From: an uncultured Flavobacteriales bacterium | GTDB taxonomy: Bacteria; Bacteroidota; Bacteroidia; Palsa-965 | Assembly: GCA_937974275.1 (NCBI GenBank) | Contig: CALJIF010000027.1 | Coordinates: 1 to 18,259, forward strand | DNA: 18,259 nt | Direction: 5' to 3' | In this document: positions 13,865 to 18,259 of the stretch, piece after piece | Layout: the number at the start of each line of letters is the position of its first letter | Position numbering within the stretch: position 1 is the first letter of the stretch | Translations under genes and position numbers: made by a program | Notes under the pieces: generated by a model | Seen by the model: the letters and a program-made list of their open reading frames with translations, nothing else | The model's database searches: none | Told to the model about the DNA's origin: nothing

Positions 13865-16141
13865 TTATTCAATTATAATTTCCGATACAAACAACCACGC
13901 GCGGTGTCCTGCTCCGGGTTTTCCATCGGGTATGATTCCTGAATTGGGCACTACAACTTTTAAATAGCGTGTTGTGGCTTGACATTGGTAAAATGCTTCC
14001 TGCAATGGAGGCGTTTGTGCAAATCCGCTGTTTACTTTTTTAACACGAATCGCTTTATATGTTATACCATCTTCCGATGCGAATACTTGTACCGGTCGAT
14101 GTCCGTGAATCCATGAGCCTTCATCGGCCAGCGAAACAACACGAATAGAACCGATAGCTGTTGGTTTTTGAAAATCATAAATCGCAGTAAGGTCTTCACC
14201 TAAAAATCCTAACCACTCGGATCCTTTCCAGGGCAAATTCCCTGTAATGCCATCTGTTAATGTAAACGCACCTCCGTTGGAATACTGCTGATGCGGAGGT
14301 TTCGTTAATGTCACAGCATTGCCGCTACCGAGATGGTGCCAATAATTATACGTGTTGTACGCACCCACGGGCAGTTCATCTTTTGCAGAAACCGCATAAA
14401 CGATTGTAGATTCTTGAAGTGGAATCGGCTCAATATAAGTGCGCACGGTTTGGTCTTTACCAATGCGGTATTGCGCTTGTAAACCATCGGGTGTTTCTAT
14501 GTGCAACAAAATTCCCGGTCCGTTAGGATTTGGTTTGGGAATAAATTTCAAATCATATACTGCACGGGAATAGCGAATGCCTTCACGCTCCATCCAACTA
14601 AAATGAATCGGAAGTTTTTCTTTAAACGTTGTCCAGTTTTTATTTCCGGGTTGTGTCCAACCCACTTCTGCCAACGCCAGCATTCGCGGGAAAATCATGT
14701 ATTGTACCTGAGAAAAGTCGGGGATGTATTCCGTCCACACATTGCCTTGTGTTCCCAAAATATATTCGTGTTTTTCTTTCGGTAAAATTTTAGGAACGGG
14801 TTCATAACTGTACACTTTTTCAACTGTCGTGTATCCTCCGAATGCTAAAGGTTCTGTCGGGTAGGCAGATTGATAATGATCAAAGTAGCAATGACTGCCG
14901 GGCGTCATCACCGCATAGTGTCCTGCAAGTGCCGCGTCGAGCCCGCCTTGTTCTCCGCGCCACGACATTACAGCTGCACCTTTAGCTAAACCACCATCCA
15001 GAATTTCATCCCAACCAATGGCGCGTTTTCCTTTGGTTTGTAAATAATTGACAATGCGTTGCACGAACCAACTTTGCAAACCGTTTTCATCCTTAAGTTG
15101 ATGTTGTTTGATCAGCGATTGACAATACGTAGAATTTTTCCAACGTACTTTGGGAGCTTCATCACCGCCAATGTGAATGTATTTTCCCGGGAACAACTTG
15201 CACACTTCATCCAATACATCTTGTAAAAATGAAAACGTCTTTTCTGAAGGACACAACACATCATCAAAAACTCCCCAGGTGCGCTGTACTTCAAAAGGTC
15301 CCGGTGTGCATGCCAATTCGGGATAAGCAGCCAACAGGGCTGAAACGTGTCCCGGCATTTCAATCTCGGGAACAATAGTGATGTGCAATGAATCGGCATA
15401 ACGCACAATTTCGCGAATATCATTTTGGGTGTAAAAACCACCGTAACGTGTGGTGTCATATACATCAGGCGATTCCGTGTAATGTCCTTTCAGTGTGCCG
15501 TTTCTATAAGCGCCAACAGAAGTGAGTCGCGGCCACTTTTTAATTTCAATTCTCCAACCTTGATCATCGGTGAGGTGCCAATGAAATACATTCATCTTAT
15601 AGCGAGCCATCCACGACAAATAGTTTTTCACGTCTTGTTTCCCGAAAAAATGTCGAACAACGTCGAGATGCATGCCCCGCCATGGGAAGCGCGGGTGATC
15701 CATGATATTCGTAACCGGAATAAGGATTTTTGAATTCTCCTTTCGAATTAATTGTAACAGGGATTGAATGGCGTAAAAATGCCCGGCAAAATTCCCTCTG
15801 ATTTCAATCTCGTTGCTACGAACAAATAATTGATAGCCGTTATCGGGAATGGTAACACTGTAATCGGTAACGAAACGAATTACATTTTCTGCTTTCCTTT
15901 TTTTGGTTGCTTTAAGTGTGAGACCCGTTTCGCGTTGTATCTGTTTTTGCAAGTACGCAATATCCTTCTTTGAAGTTTTTTTGTCGTAAACAATAACGGT
16001 AGCAGCTGAAAGTTCAAATGTAGTTTGCTGTACTACCATCAAGTTGGGCTGCGGAATGATCGCCACATTACCGTTCTGAGCAACACTGTAATGCGGGAAT
16101 ACAGTGAGCAGCGCGCATGTGATCAACAAGAATCGAATCAT
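13865..16141 (-). CDS. Exported GH20 beta-N-acetylhexosaminidase
   Basis: 758 aa from the ATG at 16141, chosen because it gives a clean signal peptide (MIRFLLITCALLTVFPHYSVA) and sits 1 nt after the upstream stop (TAG-T-ATG); an in-frame ATG at 16159 would overlap that gene. Domains: GH20b-type alpha/beta (about 25-145), the catalytic TIM barrel with RGMHLDVVRHFF, NVFHWHLTDDQGWRIEIK, PEIEMPGH and the D327-E328 pair in HIGGDEAPK, then a beta domain. A C-terminal discoidin-like (F5/8 type C) domain has IGSIRVVSLAD, RPVQVFASEDG, and RYLKVVV. The enzyme removes terminal beta-GlcNAc or GalNAc using substrate-assisted catalysis. The Asp-Glu pair and tryptophans are intact. Likely periplasmic or surface-exposed; it fits with the nearby beta-mannosidase. 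Confidence 0.95.
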   Translation of the reverse strand: MIRFLLITCALLTVFPHYSVAQNGNVAIIPQPNLMVVQQTTFELSAATVIVYDKKTSKKDIAYLQKQIQRETGLTLKATKKRKAENVIRFVTDYSVTIPDNGYQLFVRSNEIEIRGNFAGHFYAIQSLLQLIRKENSKILIPVTNIMDHPRFPWRGMHLDVVRHFFGKQDVKNYLSWMARYKMNVFHWHLTDDQGWRIEIKKWPRLTSVGAYRNGTLKGHYTESPDVYDTTRYGGFYTQNDIREIVRYADSLHITIVPEIEMPGHVSALLAAYPELACTPGPFEVQRTWGVFDDVLCPSEKTFSFLQDVLDEVCKLFPGKYIHIGGDEAPKVRWKNSTYCQSLIKQHQLKDENGLQSWFVQRIVNYLQTKGKRAIGWDEILDGGLAKGAAVMSWRGEQGGLDAALAGHYAVMTPGSHCYFDHYQSAYPTEPLAFGGYTTVEKVYSYEPVPKILPKEKHEYILGTQGNVWTEYIPDFSQVQYMIFPRMLALAEVGWTQPGNKNWTTFKEKLPIHFSWMEREGIRYSRAVYDLKFIPKPNPNGPGILLHIETPDGLQAQYRIGKDQTVRTYIEPIPLQESTIVYAVSAKDELPVGAYNTYNYWHHLGSGNAVTLTKPPHQQYSNGGAFTLTDGITGNLPWKGSEWLGFLGEDLTAIYDFQKPTAIGSIRVVSLADEGSWIHGHRPVQVFASEDGITYKAIRVKKVNSGFAQTPPLQEAFYQCQATTRYLKVVVPNSGIIPDGKPGAGHRAWLFVSEIIIE

Positions 16142-16142
16142 A

Positions 16143-16619
16143 CTAATCGATATTTTCAAATGGTTCTACCAATAATCCTTCCACATTGGTTCTTACTTCC
16201 AGTTCTTCATTTTCAAATTTGAACAGAATGGCATCGTTGCGATACTGATTGTTTTTTTCTTTCACCAATCCAACGGACGTCGTTACTTTACCAATGGCAG
16301 GTTCCCACAAACCGTTATAATTCATGTGTTCTGTGCGTTGATCAATTTTTCCTCCGAATTCGTGGAGTAAAAGCAACTTCCTTTTTTCGGCATCAAAATC
16401 AAAATCAACATGCATGGCACCTTCTACATCTTCGGAAGCGAATAGCACCATTCGAATACCATCTTCGAAATGCAATTCAATACGATCAACAAATTCGAAG
16501 TAATCGCCGGCAACTGTTTTGTTTTGCCAATAATGGTAATAAACGTCCTTCAATTTTTTCGATTCTGCACTTTTTAAAACTTGTAATTCTTCGAAGGAGA
16601 AATGATGTTCGCTGCTCAT
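16143..16619 (-). CDS. Unknown cytoplasmic protein in the GH20 operon
   Basis: 158 aa, not recognised. No signal peptide or membrane helix. It begins with a polar, probably helical part (FEELQVLKSAESKKLKDVYY), then a beta-rich body with alternating charged and hydrophobic residues (FVDRIELHFEDGIRMVLFAS, AMHVDFDFDAEKRKLLLLHE, ELEVRTNVEGLLVEPF). It lies 2 nt after the HxlR regulator stop and 1 nt before the GH20 start, so all three are very likely one operon. The position suggests a role linked to the regulator or to the divergent oxidoreductase, but none can be assigned. Confidence 0.75.
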   Translation of the reverse strand: MSSEHHFSFEELQVLKSAESKKLKDVYYHYWQNKTVAGDYFEFVDRIELHFEDGIRMVLFASEDVEGAMHVDFDFDAEKRKLLLLHEFGGKIDQRTEHMNYNGLWEPAIGKVTTSVGLVKEKNNQYRNDAILFKFENEELEVRTNVEGLLVEPFENID

Positions 16620-16621
16620 GA

Positions 16622-16981
16622 TTACTTAGTAGATTTTTTATGTACGACTTTCATGTCTTTCATAAGAGATTGGCCGTAGGTTCGAATTTCGCTAATTATT
16701 TTAATTGCCTTAATACCGCGGCGGGTAATGGTGTATTCAACTTTAGGCGGAACAGTCGGAAAAATTTTACGTTTCACAAAACCATCAGCTTCCAACTCTC
16801 GTAATTGAGACGCTAACATTTTGTCCGTTATCCGGGGAATAGATTTTTTAAGTTCAGAATACCTTAATGTGGTTTCCTGTAGTCGCCACAGAATGGCCAT
16901 TTTCCATGTTCCGCCAATGCGATCAATTGCAAATTCTGCAGGATGATAATATACCTTGTTATTGTAAATGAATTCCGGCAT
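16622..16981 (-). CDS. HxlR-family transcriptional regulator
   Basis: 119-aa winged helix-turn-helix of the HxlR family. Conserved stretches are FAIDRIGGTWKMAILWRL (17-34), LRYSELKKSIPRITDKML (39-56), LRELEADGFVKR (60-71) and VPPKVEYTITRRG (77-89). HxlR proteins act as dimers and often respond to electrophiles or redox state. The N-terminal cysteine that senses thiol stress in YodB/HypR-type members is replaced by His13 (YYHPAEF), and the protein has no cysteine at all, so redox sensing by Cys is excluded. It is divergent from an NADP-type oxidoreductase across 88 bp holding repeats of TACTTTC/GAAAGTA, a typical regulator-plus-target layout. It heads an operon with the 158-aa protein and GH20. 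Confidence 0.93.
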   Translation of the reverse strand: MPEFIYNNKVYYHPAEFAIDRIGGTWKMAILWRLQETTLRYSELKKSIPRITDKMLASQLRELEADGFVKRKIFPTVPPKVEYTITRRGIKAIKIISEIRTYGQSLMKDMKVVHKKSTK

Positions 16982-16989
16982 TGCTCTAA

Positions 16990-17029
16990 TACTTTCTCAA
17001 AGGAAAGTAAAATACATTTAGGAAAGTAA
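16990..17029. promoter_or_regulatory. HxlR operator candidate between divergent genes
   Basis: TACTTTC (16990-16996) and GAAAGTA (17003-17009) form a perfect 7-bp inverted repeat with a 6-bp spacer. GGAAAGTAA occurs at 17002-17010 and again at 17021-17029, 19 bp apart (about two helical turns). Between them TACATTTA (17013-17020) is one mismatch from the -7 consensus for the rightward oxidoreductase gene. A regulator bound here would cover promoters of both divergent genes. Confidence 0.6.
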
Positions 17030-17069
17030 CTTGTGTAAGAATTAAGTTCTACTCATCTTGCGCTTGATT

Positions 17070-17687
17070 ATGAAAATCGCAATTATTGGAACAGGAAACG
17101 TAGGTGGTGCATTAGCCACGAAATGGGCGCATAAAGGGCACGAGATTGTTTTAGGTGTGCGTGATCAACAGTCGTTTAAAGGGAAAGAGTTACTGCAGAA
17201 TCCGAATACAACGCTGATGAGCATTATGGACGCTGTACAACATGCTGATGTTATTTTAATGGCAACACCGGCGATGATGGCAGTTGAAGTGGCGCAATCA
17301 CTTGGTGATACAACCGGCAAAGTAATTATTGATGCAGCGAACATCGTGATGGGACGCGGGCCTCAAGGATTTACGAATGTAAGCGACGCCATATTGGCAA
17401 ATACCGCGACACGTGATGTCGTGAAATGCTTCAACACTACAGGGTTTAACAACATGCAAAATCCGACATACGGTGATACGGCTATCGATTTGTTTGTTGC
17501 GGGCGATTCTGACCGGGGTAAAGCTATCGCGCAACAATTAGCACTGGATGCAGGATTTGCAACTTGTTATGATATTGGCGGTAATGATAAGTTCGCACTG
17601 ATGGAACAGTTTGCGTTCTTCTGGATTAATCTCGCCATGTTTAAAGGACAAGGCAGAGAGATTGGCTTTAAGTTGTTGAAACGGTAG
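17070..17687 (+). CDS. NADP-type Rossmann oxidoreductase (F420-reductase-like family)
   Basis: 205 aa from the ATG at 17070; a TTG four codons earlier is less likely because the Rossmann strand begins at once (MKIAIIGTGNVGGALA). G7-x-G9-x-x-G12 is the dinucleotide-binding loop and GVRD (R31) after the second strand suggests NADP(H) preference. Further family features are ADVILMATP, VIIDAAN and VVKCFNTTGFNNM, then DLFVAGDS. It resembles the NADPH:F420 reductase-like (pfam03807) group, common in bacteria without F420, where it probably reduces an unidentified small substrate. Divergent to the HxlR gene, whose operator-like repeats overlap its promoter, so it is the likely target of HxlR control. 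Its stop is 6 nt from the convergent next gene. Confidence 0.88.
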   Translation: MKIAIIGTGNVGGALATKWAHKGHEIVLGVRDQQSFKGKELLQNPNTTLMSIMDAVQHADVILMATPAMMAVEVAQSLGDTTGKVIIDAANIVMGRGPQGFTNVSDAILANTATRDVVKCFNTTGFNNMQNPTYGDTAIDLFVAGDSDRGKAIAQQLALDAGFATCYDIGGNDKFALMEQFAFFWINLAMFKGQGREIGFKLLKR

Positions 17688-17693
17688 TGCAAC

Positions 17694-18259
17694 TTAAGTC
17701 TTCTGATGTTTCTTCTTCGCTGCAGGAAATAGAACATTATTCAGAATTAAACGATAACCGGCCGAGTTTGGAAACAAAGACAAATCAGTTGGAGGTTCTT
17801 CCACGCGGTGCTGATAATCTTCCGGATCGTGTCCGCCATAAAATGTCCACAAACCTTTGCCTGCATCACCATGAATGTAGCGGGCTTCGTTGATGGCTTT
17901 GTTTTCACCCATAATGAGCACGCCGGGTTTTATTTTCGATTTGTCGAATCCTGTTGTTTGTCCCCAAAAACCTTTAATCAGGTTGCTGTGGTTTTGACAT
18001 AACATCGTCGGAATAGGATCCCACTTGGCAGAAAAATCGAATAACGAGAAATAATCGTTTTTTTCGTTTACACCTTTCATACCACGTGTGAAGTATGTGT
18101 CAATGTCAGAGAATTCGTATTCACGAGGATTTGTCTTCAACGTGAAATTGGTAAAGCAAAATGTTTTCGAATAATCTATTTTACTATTCATAGCAGGATC
18201 GGCCGGGTCGCCATCAAACATGCTTTCACAAATATCAATTCCTTCAGCTGCTAAGGCAA
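17694..18259 (-). CDS. 'Asparagine synthetase B'-named Bacteroidota protein, C-terminal part (runs off right edge)
   Basis: The reading frame is open to the window edge, so the N-terminus is missing; 188 residues are visible. They begin LAAEGIDICESMFDGDPADP and include EFSDIDTYFT, SAKWDPIPTMLCQNH, LIKGFWGQTTGFDKSK, GENKAINEARYIHGD, GLWTFYGGHDPEDYQHRV and the end LNNVLFPAAKKKHQKT. I recognise this from a conserved Bacteroidota family annotated as asparagine synthetase B. No glutaminase or synthetase motif is visible here, so the label may not reflect the true function. The ATG at 18221 is an internal Met and not the start. Confidence 0.8.
   Translation of the reverse strand, partial: ALAAEGIDICESMFDGDPADPAMNSKIDYSKTFCFTNFTLKTNPREYEFSDIDTYFTRGMKGVNEKNDYFSLFDFSAKWDPIPTMLCQNHSNLIKGFWGQTTGFDKSKIKPGVLIMGENKAINEARYIHGDAGKGLWTFYGGHDPEDYQHRVEEPPTDLSLFPNSAGYRLILNNVLFPAAKKKHQKT

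Overview
The window looks like Bacteroidota DNA. Evidence: a metallopeptidase with a type IX secretion (T9SS) C-terminal sorting domain, a DUF5916 outer-membrane-type protein, several TAnnTTTG -7 boxes (the Bacteroidota sigma consensus), and a C-terminal piece of the Bacteroidota-specific 'asparagine synthetase B' family. GC content looks moderate. I cannot name a genus from sequence alone.

Left part (1-1116) looks like accessory DNA. A hipBA-type toxin-antitoxin pair is read leftwards, with hipA running off the edge after 48 codons; its start overlaps the hipB stop as ATGA. A TATTTTTG box and two near-identical palindromes 31 bp apart lie upstream of hipB. About 580 bp of non-coding DNA follows, holding three copies of a 25-30 bp dispersed repeat and a perfectly phased 13-bp x 5 tandem repeat. 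Next (1117-3160, minus strand) come an exported M23 peptidase with a T9SS tail and a small membrane-anchored protein whose frame may continue past a TAA.

Middle part (3315-7145) is chromosomal maintenance. It holds a TerB-like protein with a clear terminator, a two-gene unit (a 60-aa ORF coupled by TGATG to a degenerate DnaA/Hda-like AAA+ protein), a WYL-domain regulator, and divergent rmuC. The AAA+ protein has lost the Walker A lysine and probably the arginine finger. It is the most unusual protein here.

Right part (7214-16981) is envelope and glycan work. It holds a CBM9/DUF5916 beta-barrel protein, a small exported protein with a C-terminal membrane anchor, cutC with a GH2 beta-mannosidase, a SET-domain protein, and a GH20 beta-hexosaminidase at the end of a likely HxlR regulator-unknown protein-GH20 operon. 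GH2 mannosidase plus GH20 hexosaminidase together suggest breakdown of N-glycan-like or mannan/GlcNAc oligosaccharides. An NADP-type oxidoreductase lies divergent to the HxlR gene across an operator-like repeat region. A partial 'asparagine synthetase B' family gene enters from the right edge.

Genes are tightly packed. Two convergent pairs overlap by exactly 23 bp, one abuts with no gap, and another is 6 bp apart. No rRNA, tRNA, CRISPR array or intact insertion sequence was seen.
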